Shown here: positions 46,968 to 55,362 of the stretch, piece by piece
How positions within the stretch are numbered: the stretch's first letter is position 1
How the letters are laid out: the number at the start of each line of letters is the position of its first letter
Source: PALSA-894 sp963828625
GTDB taxonomy: Bacteria > Pseudomonadota > Alphaproteobacteria > Rhizobiales > Xanthobacteraceae
Length of the DNA: 64,000 bases
NCBI GenBank assembly: GCA_963828625.1
Contig: CAWHEX010000005.1
Span: forward strand, 1 to 64,000
Reading direction: 5' to 3'
Translations under genes and position numbers: made by a program
Notes under the pieces: model-generated
Database searches by the model: none
The model's input: the letters and a program-made list of their open reading frames with translations, nothing else
Told to the model about the DNA's origin: nothing

Positions 46968-47852
46968 TCAGGCGGCTTCCGCCTGCTCGGCAGTCATCGC
47001 CTCGCCCCTCACCGTCGTGCGGCGCATGTCGCGCGGCTGCGTCTCGTCGAAGCGGCGCACGCGATGCATGGTCTGCCGGTTGTCCCACATCACGAGGTCG
47101 TGCAGCCGCCAGCGATGGACGTAGACGAGGTCGGGCCGCGTCGCGTGCTCATTGAGATCGCGCAGCAGGTCGCGCGCCTCCGGCATCTGCCAGCCGATGA
47201 TCGTTCCGGCGTGCGACGACAGATAGAGCGACTTGCGCCCGGTCACCGGATGCGTGCGCACGAGGCGCTGGCGCACCGGCTTGAACATCGCCAGCTCCTC
47301 CTCGGTCCAGCCCGAAAAACCCATCGAGCCGCGCGAGTAAAGCTGGGTGTGCTCGCACACCAGGTCCTCGACCAGCGCACGGGTGTCGTCGTCGAGCAGA
47401 TCGTAGGCGATGCGCATGTCGGCGAACTCGGTGTTGCCGCCCGCGGTCGCGACTTGGCGCGCCGAGAGGATCGAGTATTTCGCCGGGGTCGCGCGAAAGG
47501 AGGAATCCGAGTGCCACAGCCGGTTGCCGAGATTGAACATGCGGCGGCGGTCGTCGCGCGGCAGCGGTTTGCCGTCCTTGTCGAGGTTCGAGACGTCGAT
47601 CATGCCGGTCTTGAGGCGCAGCTCGTGCGGCTTGGTGATGTTACCGCCGAACGCGCCCTCGATCTCGCCGAAGTTCTTGGTGAATTCGATCTGCTGGTCG
47701 TCGGTGATGTTCTGGTCGCGAAAGACCAGCACCGCGTAGCGGTCCATGCCGGCGTCGATCGCTTTGGCCTCTTCACGGGTCAGCGGCTTCCTGAGATCGA
47801 CCCCGGACACCTCGCCGGCGAAGACCGGATGGATCTGGCGGATCGAGAGCAT
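46968..47852 (-). CDS. TauD/TfdA-family Fe(II)/2-oxoglutarate dioxygenase
   Basis: 294 residues. The start LSIRQIHPVFAGEVSGVDLR is the family's N-terminal strand pair. The iron ligands are in 'LWHSDSSFRATPAKYSIL' (HxD) and the distal His in 'WDNRQTMHRVRRFD', with the 2-oxoglutarate Arg after it in 'QPRDMRRTTV'. It most resembles TfdA-type enzymes that cleave aryloxyacetates, or related etherolytic and sulfonate dioxygenases. Bradyrhizobium-like genomes have many copies with unknown natural substrates. The frame is whole from ATG 47852. Confidence 0.92.
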   Translation of the reverse strand: MLSIRQIHPVFAGEVSGVDLRKPLTREEAKAIDAGMDRYAVLVFRDQNITDDQQIEFTKNFGEIEGAFGGNITKPHELRLKTGMIDVSNLDKDGKPLPRDDRRRMFNLGNRLWHSDSSFRATPAKYSILSARQVATAGGNTEFADMRIAYDLLDDDTRALVEDLVCEHTQLYSRGSMGFSGWTEEELAMFKPVRQRLVRTHPVTGRKSLYLSSHAGTIIGWQMPEARDLLRDLNEHATRPDLVYVHRWRLHDLVMWDNRQTMHRVRRFDETQPRDMRRTTVRGEAMTAEQAEAA

Positions 47853-47985
47853 GGGCGGCCTCCAGGATTTTCCCGTTTCGCTTTGGCGGAAATTCTAGAC
47901 CGCGGCGCGTCGGCGGCAAGGGCCTTGGATGGAACTCCGACCGTGGCGACGCGTTAGGAGGCGGACACACACTGAGGAGAACACC

Positions 47986-48069
47986 ATGGGCTTTGGTCGA
48001 GGCGCGCTACTCTGGCTGCTGGGCATCCCGCTGCCGATCATCATCCTGCTGGCGCTGTTCTGGCGCTAA
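47986..48069 (+). CDS. 27-residue membrane microprotein
   Basis: ATG 47986, with GAGGAGA about 6 bases upstream, encodes 27 residues: a short polar start (MGFGRGALLW), then one hydrophobic helix with a proline kink (LLGIPLPIIILLALFWR), and a TAA stop at 48067-48069. The ribosome site, the complete frame and a terminator 44 bases later support a real gene. From memory, near-identical short proteins recur in Rhizobiales genomes. Function unknown; inner-membrane insertion is predicted from the helix. Confidence 0.75.
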   Translation: MGFGRGALLWLLGIPLPIIILLALFWR

Positions 48070-48112
48070 GCGGCGATCACATCGCCCGGCGGTCTACGGA
48101 CCACGGGAAAGA

Positions 48113-48145
48113 CAAAAAAGCCCCGGCCTTGGCCGGGGCTTTTCA
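48113..48145. terminator. Bidirectional intrinsic terminator
   Basis: AAAAAGCCCCGGCC, TT, GGCCGGGGCTTTT. The perfect stem has an A run on the left and a T run on the right, so it can end both the microprotein gene and the convergent membrane-protein gene. Confidence 0.9.
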
Positions 48146-48165
48146 TTTTGCGGCCGGAGCCTCGC

Positions 48166-48981
48166 TTACATTTCGTCGCGCAGCCTGCCGCCCTCGATCG
48201 CGGCGAGCGCGGCCGAGAAACCGCCCGCGAGCAGCGCCGCCGCAAACCAGAACGCGAGCTTCGCCGCGGCCTTGCGCGCCTCGTCGGCCGCAGCCTTCGC
48301 CTGCGTGATCGCGGCGTTGACGCGCTGTTCGGCGTCGGCCTGAGAGATGCCCGTTCGCGCCGCGATGAGTTGCGCAACCCGCGTCCGGTCGGCCGCCGTA
48401 AAGTCGCCGCCCGGTGCGAGGCCGCGCCCGAGGATACGCGACGTCTCGCCGGTCGCAGCCTGCACCGCAGGCTGGTCGGTCGCGCTGGCCGGCCGGTCGC
48501 TGCGGAAGAGCGTGTCGACCAGATAGGCATTGCGATCGGGGACGAGCGCCGGGTTGGCGGTCACACCTTGCGCCACGCTGCCGGCGATCACGCCTGCGGC
48601 GGACGCCAGCACGGTTGCGCTGATGATCGTTGCGAACGCCCATGCGACCAGGCCGTGCGCGGAATTGCGGAAGTAGACCTCGTCGGTGTGGATGCCGACC
48701 CAGCGGGTGCGGAGCCGTGCCGCAAGGTACCCGCCGACCGCTGACGCCATGACGGCCATCAGCACGAGCGCGATGCCGCCCGCGACATGGACCGTTGAGG
48801 CGGACGCGCCCGAATTGGCCCAGGGACTGACACTGATCAGGCCGAGCCCGGTGACGAGTTGCAGAAGGAAGAGGGAGAAGGCTGCAGACGCGACTGCGCC
48901 AGCCGCGATCGCACCCCACGAGACGGCCGATGTGCTCGACTCTTCGGGGATGATGACGGTGTCTGAGGTGAGCGTGGACAT
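48166..48981 (-). CDS. Membrane protein of the rhizobial 'PhnA-like' group
   Basis: 271 residues. The start MSTLTSDTVIIPEESSTSAV is soluble. Three to four helices follow ('WGAIAAGAVASAAFSLFLLQ', 'GGIALVLMAVMASAVGGYLA', 'AFATIISATVLASAAGVIAG'), then a long soluble helical loop and a last helix before GGRLRDEM. In Bradyrhizobium-type genomes this family is often labelled PhnA-like, though it has no zinc finger and no link to phosphonates. The 'GGYLAARLRTRWVGIHTDEV' loop is its most constant part. Role unknown. Confidence 0.8.
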   Translation of the reverse strand: MSTLTSDTVIIPEESSTSAVSWGAIAAGAVASAAFSLFLLQLVTGLGLISVSPWANSGASASTVHVAGGIALVLMAVMASAVGGYLAARLRTRWVGIHTDEVYFRNSAHGLVAWAFATIISATVLASAAGVIAGSVAQGVTANPALVPDRNAYLVDTLFRSDRPASATDQPAVQAATGETSRILGRGLAPGGDFTAADRTRVAQLIAARTGISQADAEQRVNAAITQAKAAADEARKAAAKLAFWFAAALLAGGFSAALAAIEGGRLRDEM

Positions 48982-49574
48982 GGAAGGCTCCGGTTGGCAT
49001 GTCCCGGTGACATGCAGACCTCAAGCTGGCTGAACGTGCAAAGTTCCTGAATTACATGGACATCGGTCGCGCGCGTCCGCTGACGTCGCATCAATTTTCG
49101 CGAAAGCGCGCGCGTGTTTTGCGCGACAGACGCCGTGACGCAGGACGCATGTCAGCGCGCCAGACGATCATGACGTGTGGCTTTTTTGCACTAGCGGTTT
49201 TCGCGGTGGCGGGCAAAATCCTGCGTGCCGACGGGGGTGATGGCGATGAAGCGCAAGACGGCTTCGGTCATCGCGACCGTGGTGGCTCCGATGGGAGGCC
49301 ATCCGGTTTGATCTTCGGTACCGGCCGGTTTTGATCTTCTTCCAATACGCGTCGCCAAGAGAGCAGCCGGCCGAAAGGCCGGCTGTTCGCTTTTCCGGCG
49401 TCCGACGCAACGGCAGGCGCGGCCTCGACAGGTCGCTTCCGTTTCAAACTGTCCAGGGAAGACCTGATTTTGCCGCGAACTCGGCCATAAGCAGCCCGAT
49501 TCACGTGACGGAATCGCGAGGTGGAAGGGCTTTGTAAGCCGCGCGTAACTCCTTCTCGAAAAACGGGGACATCC
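48982..49574. other. 593-base stretch, mostly without clear genes
   Basis: It holds a stable hairpin at 49362-49384 (CAGCCGGCC...GGCCGGCTG followed by a T-rich run), which looks like a terminator read rightward. It also holds one weak open frame, ATG 49149 to 49334 (61 codons, starting MSARQTIMTCGFFALAVFAV with a signal-like stretch) but no good ribosome site. The frame would end just before the hairpin, so a small exported protein is possible but unproven. The last part should carry the promoter of the 49575 gene. Confidence 0.35.
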
Positions 49575-49961
49575 ATGAACGCTGCACCCTCTCGTGCCGC
49601 CAAGATTGGCGACGATCTACCGACCACCGAGTTCGAAGGCGAGATCCGCGAATTCGTCCGCCGCGATGTGGCGCAACTGCGCCGTAACGCATCGGATGCC
49701 ACCAGCGAACAGGCGGTCAGCAGCATCAATACGCTGCTCGATCGTGTGTCGGGATCGTCGGTGACCGAGATCGACAGCCTGATCGCCGACCTGCGCAACG
49801 TGCGCGATTTCCTTCAGACCGAAGGCGAGCGCGTGCAGCGGGAGATCGCGAGCTACGCGCAACTCTCCACGGTCGCGATGACCTCGGTGAAGATCATTGC
49901 GGAGAGCATGACGCAGTGGAAGACGCAGGCGGGCGCCGCCCGGCCCAGCCGCGACGGCTGA
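49575..49961 (+). CDS. Small soluble helical protein, unknown
   Basis: 128 residues from ATG 49575. It is predicted to be almost all helix: 'GEIREFVRRDVAQLRRNASD', 'SSVTEIDSLIADLRNVRDFL' and 'GERVQREIASYAQLSTVAMT', with long heptad-like runs but no membrane span. It resembles short stress-linked helical proteins of rhizobia in style only. No family is assigned. It converges on the next exported-protein gene, with 6 bases between their stops. Confidence 0.65.
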   Translation: MNAAPSRAAKIGDDLPTTEFEGEIREFVRRDVAQLRRNASDATSEQAVSSINTLLDRVSGSSVTEIDSLIADLRNVRDFLQTEGERVQREIASYAQLSTVAMTSVKIIAESMTQWKTQAGAARPSRDG

Positions 49962-49967
49962 TCGCCG

Positions 49968-50321
49968 CTAGCGCCTCAGCGCCGACGGCCTGGTGCTCAG
50001 TCCGTCGGCCGGCAGCTTCGCGACATCGCGCTTCATCTCGAGGCAGGTGATGAGAGCGACGTAGCTCGGCAGTCCGCCCATCGAGGCGGTCTGCGTGCAG
50101 AGCCTGCGGTCGGCCGGCGGGAAATCCGTCCACTGTTGCGCGAGCTGCTCTCGCGCCTCGCGCTCCGTCTTGAGGCAGCGGTCGGTGTCGATTGTCACGT
50201 CGGCGCCGGGCAGCGGCCGGCACGTCGGGCTAACGTCGAGCGTCGGGACTTCTGCGGCCTGCGCGGCAGAGGAGGCCGCGAAAACGGCTGCGATCACCGT
50301 CATTCTGACTGGAAATGGCAT
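49968..50321 (-). CDS. Small exported protein with paired cysteines, unknown
   Basis: 117 residues from ATG 50321 (PFPVRMTVIAAVFAASSAAQ signal); an ATG at 50351 would add ten residues. Four cysteines in the mature part (SPTCRPL, DRCLKTE, RLCTQT, LITCLEM) suggest two disulfides in the periplasm. The central helix REAREQLAQQW and the 'CLKTEREAREQL' motif recur in short rhizobial exported proteins. No function can be inferred. Confidence 0.7.
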   Translation of the reverse strand: MPFPVRMTVIAAVFAASSAAQAAEVPTLDVSPTCRPLPGADVTIDTDRCLKTEREAREQLAQQWTDFPPADRRLCTQTASMGGLPSYVALITCLEMKRDVAKLPADGLSTRPSALRR

Positions 50322-50386
50322 GGGTTTCCGCTCCGTCGTGATGACGGACAACGGAACAGGCCGCGATTAGTTGCAGGCTGGATCGT

Positions 50387-50557
50387 TTAGCGGATGACGG
50401 ACTGGGCCGAGGCAGCGAGGACCGGAAGCTGTCCGCCTTCGAGGGTCAAGCGTCCATCGACGTGGTTCTTCACCACCATGACGGCGATCATCATGACGGC
50501 GGCGGTCACGCCCCCGAACACGAAGCCCACAATGCCCAGACTGCGACGGTCAGCCAT
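50387..50557 (-). CDS. Small single-span membrane protein, unknown
   Basis: 56 residues from ATG 50557 (MADRRSLGIVGFVFGGVTAA). There is one hydrophobic helix (GIVGFVFGGVTAAVMMIAVMVV) and a short C-terminal tail likely outside the membrane. A GGGGAGGGG run lies directly upstream; earlier ATG codons at 50560 and 50581 are possible starts. Short proteins with this plan are frequent in rhizobial genomes and have no known role. Confidence 0.6.
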   Translation of the reverse strand: MADRRSLGIVGFVFGGVTAAVMMIAVMVVKNHVDGRLTLEGGQLPVLAASAQSVIR

Positions 50558-50743
50558 CATCCCCTCCCCAACGCCCTTCACCAGTTAGTCGAGCGGCGGT
50601 TAAGTTTGGTTCAAGCGGGGCGGTTAACTTTGTCTTAATTCACGTGCCCGCCCCGTTCGACAAACTGTCGAGGCCCGATTAGGTTTCAGCCGAGGCCAAA
50701 TCTGGAGTGCGGCGGCTCCTCGTTTTGAACGGGAGACCGCGTG

Positions 50744-51324
50744 ATGTCGCGAAATTTTGTTGCGTTCGGCCTGCTCGCGCTCGCCGGAATGCTGACCTTT
50801 CCCGAGCCATCGCAGGCTGCCGGAGGAGGTATCCGGATCGGTGGCGGACACGTCCATTTCCGCGCGCCGGTCATGCTGCGCGCCCATCCGCGGGCGGGCA
50901 TCCTGCGCACCGGCCGGCCCGGCCGCATCGGACGCGCCGCCCTTTCCGGTGGCACGGCGCTGCAGCTTCCGGCCGCGCCGAAACTGCAGATCGGGCCGCG
51001 CCACACCGCGCACGGCGGGCCGCACGAGCTTCAGCGCCGGCATCATCACCATCACCGGCGTTATCTCACCGGCTGGATCTATCCGCTCACGATCGGCGAG
51101 GACTGGTCCTATGTCGGCGTGCCTTATGGACCGGCCGAGACGATCCCGGTCTATGCGCCACAGCCCGCCGACGACAGCGCCGATGCGCCGCGGGCCGTGC
51201 CGATGGCGCCGCCCGCACCGCGGATCACCAGCGTCCCCTCGGATAACCAGGATGCCTGCCGCGCCGAGCGCGTCACCGTCCCGGCCGCGAGGGCGAGCGC
51301 GAGATCACGGTCATCCGCTGCTAG
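50744..51324 (+). CDS. Exported His-rich protein, unknown, frameshift near the 3' end
   Basis: Starts MSRNFVAFGLLALAGMLTFP with a signal peptide. The mature part is Gly-, Arg- and His-rich (ELQRRHHHHHRRYLTG has five His in a row), then 'PLTIGEDWSYVGVPYGPAET' and a Pro/Ala stretch. Near 51285 a one-base slip leads from 'QDACRAERVTVPAA' to EGEREITVIRC and a stop at 51322-51324. The other frame runs on through a palindromic repeat and is not credible. The C-terminal 'C...V(T)VP...E(R)EITVIRC' pattern with two cysteines is a common ending of small rhizobial envelope proteins. About 193 residues in all. Confidence 0.7.
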
Positions 51325-51370
51325 GGCACGCGCCCGAAAGCGGAAACCAAGTTTTCGGGAAATCGTGCCC
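51324..51370. repeat. Palindromic intergenic repeat
   Basis: Arms GGGCACG and CGTGCCC, with inner CCCGAAA and TTTTCGGG. It is the same general type as 16441-16490. It begins on the last base of the upstream stop codon and may act as a terminator or message-stabilising fold. Confidence 0.6.
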
Positions 51371-51615
51371 AAACGGGCGGTCGCGAAATCTCGCCTTGAA
51401 ATAACCACGCGAAACTGCCACATAGCGCCCATCGGCTCCTTGTATGAGCCGTTGGCGGGGCCGCCTGTATGAAACCAGCAAGGTTTCGGCCCGCTTTTTC
51501 GACCTTCCATCCAATTTGACAGCCCAGACCAGGCGGGGGTGTCTAACCCCGCGGCATGCAGCCGACACGATTGCGATCGTGCCGGCACATCTCGCTTATG
51601 ATTTAGGACGACCCA

Positions 51616-53031
51616 TTGAACTCGTTTAACGACTTCGGCCTCGCTGAGCCGATCACTCGCGCGCTCGCTCAAGAGCAGTACACCATCCCCACCCCGATCC
51701 AGTCCGCCGCAATCCCCGTCGTGCTCACCGGCCGCGATCTCATCGGCATCGCGCAGACCGGCACCGGCAAGACCGCCGCGTTCGCGCTGCCGATCCTCAA
51801 TCGCCTCGCCCTCAACCGGAAGCCGCTCGAGAAAAAGAGCCCGCGCGTTCTGGTGCTGAGCCCGACGCGCGAATTGTCCGGGCAGATCCTCGACAGCTTC
51901 CGTACCTACGGCCGCCACATGCGCATCCAGTCCGCGCTCGTCATCGGCGGCGTGCCGATGGGACGCCAGGTGCGCGATCTGATGAACGGTCTCGACGTGC
52001 TCGTCGCGACGCCCGGCCGCCTGCTCGACCTTCTTCGGTCGAACGCCGTGCGGCTCAATCATGTCGACGTGCTGGTGCTCGACGAAGCCGACCGCATGCT
52101 CGACATGGGCTTCATCCACGACATCCGCCAGATCGTCGCGAAGCTCCCCAAGGAGCGCCAGACGCTCCTGTTCTCCGCCACGATGCCGCGCGAGATCGCA
52201 GACCTCGCGTCGCACATGCTGCGCGATCCGGCGCGTGTCGCGGTCACGCCGGTCGCATCGACCACCGAGCGCGTGGCGCAGCGCGTCATCCTCATCGAAC
52301 GCGTCGGCAAGCCCGCGCTTCTCGTGGAGACGTTGCGCGACGAGCAAGGCCAGGCGCTCGTCTTCACGCGCACCAAGCACGGCGCCGACAAGGTTGCGCG
52401 CGACCTCACGAAGAACGGCATCGCGGCAGAAGCCATCCACGGCAACAAGTCGCAGAACCAGCGCGAGCGCGTGCTCAACGCATTCCGCGCCGGCAAGCTG
52501 AAGACTCTCGTCGCGACCGACATCGCGGCGCGCGGCATCGACGTCACCGGCATCAGCCATGTGGTGAACTACGACCTGCCGAACGTTCCGGAGAGCTACG
52601 TGCATCGCATCGGCCGCACAGCGCGCGCCGGGCTTGAGGGCGTGGCCACGTCGTTCTGCGATCACGAGGAACGGGCCTATCTGCGCGACATCGAAAAGCT
52701 CATCCAGATGTCGATCCCCGTCACCGACCGCCGTGCATCGCCGCACGCCTCCGAGCGTCCGCCCGCGAAGCATCACCGGCCGCAACAGAACGCCGGGCGC
52801 AATGGCCGCAACGGCCAGCATCGCAACGGTCAGCAGCAGCGCCGCAACGAGAAGAACGGCCATCAGGGCCAGCAGAACCGCAACAACGGCCGGGGCCAGC
52901 ACCGCAACGGGCAGGCGCAGGCACCGGCGGTCGCGGCGAACCCCGACAACATCGCGACGGTCGGCTTCATGCGCCGGAACGAGCCGCGCCGCACCCGGAC
53001 GGGTGGCGACGCGGAACAGAATTTGCGCTAA
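51616..53031 (+). CDS. rhlE: DEAD-box ATP-dependent RNA helicase (RhlE-like)
   Basis: 471 residues. The start is TTG 51616 (NSFNDFGLAEPITRALAQEQ), with TAGGACG about 5 bases upstream; no ATG lies in reach. Motifs in order: Q motif 'YTIPTPIQSAAIPVVL', Walker A AQTGTGKTAAF, 'PTRELSGQ', 'TPGRLLDL', DEAD (VLDEADRMLDMGF), SAT, and 'YVHRIGRTARAG'. The tail from about residue 380 is Asn/Gln/Arg/Gly-rich (for example GQQQRRNEKNGHQGQQNRNN), likely disordered and RNA-binding. RhlE-type helicases remodel RNA in ribosome assembly, decay and cold growth. The gene for initiation factor IF-1 follows 26 bases later. Confidence 0.95.
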   Translation: MNSFNDFGLAEPITRALAQEQYTIPTPIQSAAIPVVLTGRDLIGIAQTGTGKTAAFALPILNRLALNRKPLEKKSPRVLVLSPTRELSGQILDSFRTYGRHMRIQSALVIGGVPMGRQVRDLMNGLDVLVATPGRLLDLLRSNAVRLNHVDVLVLDEADRMLDMGFIHDIRQIVAKLPKERQTLLFSATMPREIADLASHMLRDPARVAVTPVASTTERVAQRVILIERVGKPALLVETLRDEQGQALVFTRTKHGADKVARDLTKNGIAAEAIHGNKSQNQRERVLNAFRAGKLKTLVATDIAARGIDVTGISHVVNYDLPNVPESYVHRIGRTARAGLEGVATSFCDHEERAYLRDIEKLIQMSIPVTDRRASPHASERPPAKHHRPQQNAGRNGRNGQHRNGQQQRRNEKNGHQGQQNRNNGRGQHRNGQAQAPAVAANPDNIATVGFMRRNEPRRTRTGGDAEQNLR

Positions 53032-53057
53032 AAGATCGCCACGGAGGGATTCACGGA

Positions 53058-53330
53058 ATGGCGAAAGAAGAACTGCTCGAATTCGACGGCGTGGTCACCG
53101 AGGTGCTCCCCGACGGCAATTTTCGGGTGAAGCTCGACAATGAGCACGAGGTGCTCGCCTACACGGCGGGCAAGATGCGCAAGTTCCGCATCCGAACCGG
53201 CGTCGGCGACCGCGTGGTGGTGGAAATGTCGCCCTACGATCTGCAGCGCGGACGCATCAGCTTCCGCCACAAGAGCGCGGCCGCACCGATCATCGGTTCA
53301 GGGCAGCGCCGTCCGCAGTACCGCCGCTAA
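53058..53330 (+). CDS. infA: Translation initiation factor IF-1
   Basis: 90 residues with the S1-type fold: MAKEELLEFDGVVTEVLPDG, 'FRVKLDNEHEVLAYTAGKMR', 'RIRTGVGDRVVVEMSPYDL'. The C-terminal extension (KSAAAPIIGSGQRRPQYRR) beyond the usual 72 residues is typical of second infA copies placed after rhlE in Alphaproteobacteria. IF-1 binds the A site of the 30S subunit. The ATG at 53058 has a GGAGG site (acggagggattcacgg). Its last 41 bases overlap the end of the convergent PilZ gene. Confidence 0.93.
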   Translation: MAKEELLEFDGVVTEVLPDGNFRVKLDNEHEVLAYTAGKMRKFRIRTGVGDRVVVEMSPYDLQRGRISFRHKSAAAPIIGSGQRRPQYRR

Positions 53331-53568
53331 CAAACTCGACGCCGACGCGATCGATCGCGCGCCACACGACGCGGCAGTCGTGGCGCGTGCGCGTTGCGCC
53401 GAGCGTCAGCACGAACTCATCCGGCACCGCCATCGAAGGCACAAGCAGCAGTGCGCCGTGCGTGGAGAGATTGCGCACGATGCAATCGAGCACGGGGTTC
53501 CGGTGGTCGATCTCGACCTTCCCCGCCTTCAGGGTTCGCGTCCGTTGTGCATGCCGCCGCTCATCCAT
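53290..53568 (-). CDS. PilZ-domain protein
   Basis: 92 residues from ATG 53568 (MDERRHAQRTRTLKAGKVEI). The RRHAQR segment is the RxxxR c-di-GMP-binding motif of PilZ, and 'IVRNLSTHGALLLVPS' supplies the (D/N)xSxxG part (here NLSTHG). Single-domain PilZ proteins respond to cyclic di-GMP. The long frame upstream belongs to the MFS gene in a shifted phase. The stop lies inside infA, giving 41 bases of antisense overlap. Confidence 0.85.
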   Translation of the reverse strand: MDERRHAQRTRTLKAGKVEIDHRNPVLDCIVRNLSTHGALLLVPSMAVPDEFVLTLGATRTRHDCRVVWRAIDRVGVEFVSGGTADGAALNR

Positions 53569-53684
53569 GGCTGTCCTCCAGACATCGCCATCCTGCGGCT
53601 TATTGTTACTACCAATGCGTTGACGAAAATCAGACAGAGTCTGCCGGTTTCCGGCCCCACGCGTTTGGAATTGGGTAACCAAAA

Positions 53685-54883
53685 CTACGCGGCTACCACC
53701 TTGCTGCGGATCGCCAGCACGAGCGGCAGCGTCGTGAGCACGAGGCATGCGACCACGACGAGCGCGACGTTGACGCTGAGAAGATCGCCGATCATGCCGT
53801 AGAGGATCGGCGCGATCGCGCCCGATCCGATCGTGCCGGTGTAAAAGATGCTGAACGCGCGGGTGCGCTGCTCGGCGCGTCACCATCAGCGGGACGGAGC
53901 CGTAGAGCACCGACGAGGTGCCATTGAGCGCGACGCCGATCAGCGGCAGCAGCATCAGGCTTGGCTCAAGCGGCAGCTTCAGCAGCGCCAGAATGCCGAG
54001 CGCCGTGAAGCCTTCGGTGAGCCACACGGTCGCGACCACGCCGATGCGCGCGCCGATCCAGGCGCACACCAGCTTGCCGGCCGCGCCACCGACGAACACC
54101 AGCGTGAGCGCGAGGCCGATCGTCGGAAGCGAGGCGCCCTTCGCGGTGAGCAGGAACGGCAGGAAGGTGAGGAAACCCATGCGCGTCGCCGAATCGATCA
54201 CGCCGATCGACAGCAGCACGTTGAACCCTCCGCGACCGCCGGCCTGCGCGGCATCCGGCTTCGCATCGGCGGACGGCTTTTCCTCCGCGGGAAAGCGCGG
54301 CGTCCAGATCAGGATCGCGATCGCCGCGACGAGACCGATCAGCCCGAGCAGCGCAAGCGACGTGCGCCACGGCAGCACGACCACGAGCAGCGACGCCGCG
54401 GCCGGCACCGCCATCTTTCCGAGATCGCCCGCGAAATTATAGGTGCCGAGCGCGTTGAGCGAACGCGTGCCCGCGAAGGCGCGCGCGACCAGCGCGGAGG
54501 CGAGCGGATGCTGCGTGCTCGCGCCGAGCCCGGCGATCAACAGAATGACGATGAGCGCCGCATAGCTGTCCACGAACGGCGCGAGGCAATAGCCGAGCCC
54601 CGCGAGCGCGGTGCCGGCCGCGAGCACCAGCGGCGTGCCGATCCGCTCGCTCAACAGGCCCGCCGGGATCTGGAATCCCGCCATCGTGCCGGCGAACACG
54701 CCGCGCAGCAGTCCGATCGCCGCGTAGCTCGAGCGCGAACTCGGCCTGCCAGATCGGCAGCATCACGTAGATCAGGTCGGTGTAGCCGTCGTGCAGCGCG
54801 TGCGCGCCGCCGGCGACGCCCATCGCGCGCCGCTCCTCGCGCCGCGTGGTTTCCGGTGAAGCGATGTCCGCCGTCGCGGTCAT
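53685..54883 (-). CDS. MFS transporter, two frameshifts
   Basis: About 399 residues. The start reads MTATADIASPETTRREERRA, then 'GGAHALHDGYTDLIYVMLPI'. A shift near 54725 leads to 'YAAIGLLRGVFAGTMAGFQI', and another near 53880 leads to FSIFYTGTIGSGAIAPILYG. The last helix ends KVVAA before the stop at 53685. Twelve helices are present in total, with the MFS loop 'GLLSERIGTPLVLAAGTALA'. It has the Fsr-like 'HALHDGYTD' opening of fosmidomycin-resistance-type carriers. Its start overlaps the stop of the MaoC gene by 4 bases. Confidence 0.88.
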
Positions 54884-55362
54884 GCGGCCCCCGGCCGGCG
54901 CTCCACAAATCCCGAGCCGATGAAGGACATGACCAGTTCGCCGTTCTGGTTGGTGCCGGTGTTGCGCGCGAAGATAATGCCCCAGCCGGGGCGGCTCGCG
55001 TCACGCGTTTTTCGACGACCTCCGATGCATAGGTGATGACGTCGCCCGACATAGACGGGCTTGAGCCATTTGAGATCGCGGAAGCCGGGCGACGGACCGA
55101 GCTTGGCCAGCGGCTCGCCGCGCGCCGCGCGTTCGGCATCCTCGCGCTTGCCGTACTGCACGCGCAGATTCATCCACGCCGCGACGGTGTGCCAGCCCGA
55201 CGCGCACAGCGCGCCGAAATGCGACTTCGCGGCGGCCGCCTCGTCCATGTGGAACGGCTGCGGATCGTATTGCGCGGCGAACGTCTTGATGTCGTCGGGC
55301 GTGAACGTGTGCGTGCCGAGCGCCATGCGGTCGCCGACATTGATGTCGTCGAAATACCTCAT
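54880..55362 (-). CDS. MaoC-like hot-dog hydratase, two compensating frameshifts
   Basis: 160 residues from ATG 55362 (MRYFDDINVGDRMALGTHTF). The hot-dog fold shows 'FAAQYDPQPFHMDEAAAAKS' with the catalytic-type Asp and His, and 'LCASGWHTVAAWMNLRV'. A short out-of-frame stretch near 54995-55040 is caused by a pair of opposite shifts; the corrected piece reads VGDVITYASEVVEKRVTRA. It then returns to 'GIIFARNTGTNQNGELVMSF'. MaoC hydratases act on enoyl-CoA or related thioesters in the cytosol. It is linked by 4-base overlaps to a second MaoC gene and to the MFS gene. Confidence 0.88.
   Translation of the reverse strand: MRYFDDINVGDRMALGTHTFTPDDIKTFAAQYDPQPFHMDEAAAAKSHFGALCASGWHTVAAWMNLRVQYGKREDAERAARGEPLAKLGPSPGFRDLKWLKPVYVGRRHHLCIGGRRKTRDASRPGWGIIFARNTGTNQNGELVMSFIGSGFVERRPGAA

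Noticed and set aside
53058..53330. The long C-terminus of IF-1 considered as a frame error.
   Set aside because: Extended IF-1 copies after rhlE are known in Alphaproteobacteria, and the sequence is basic and plausible.
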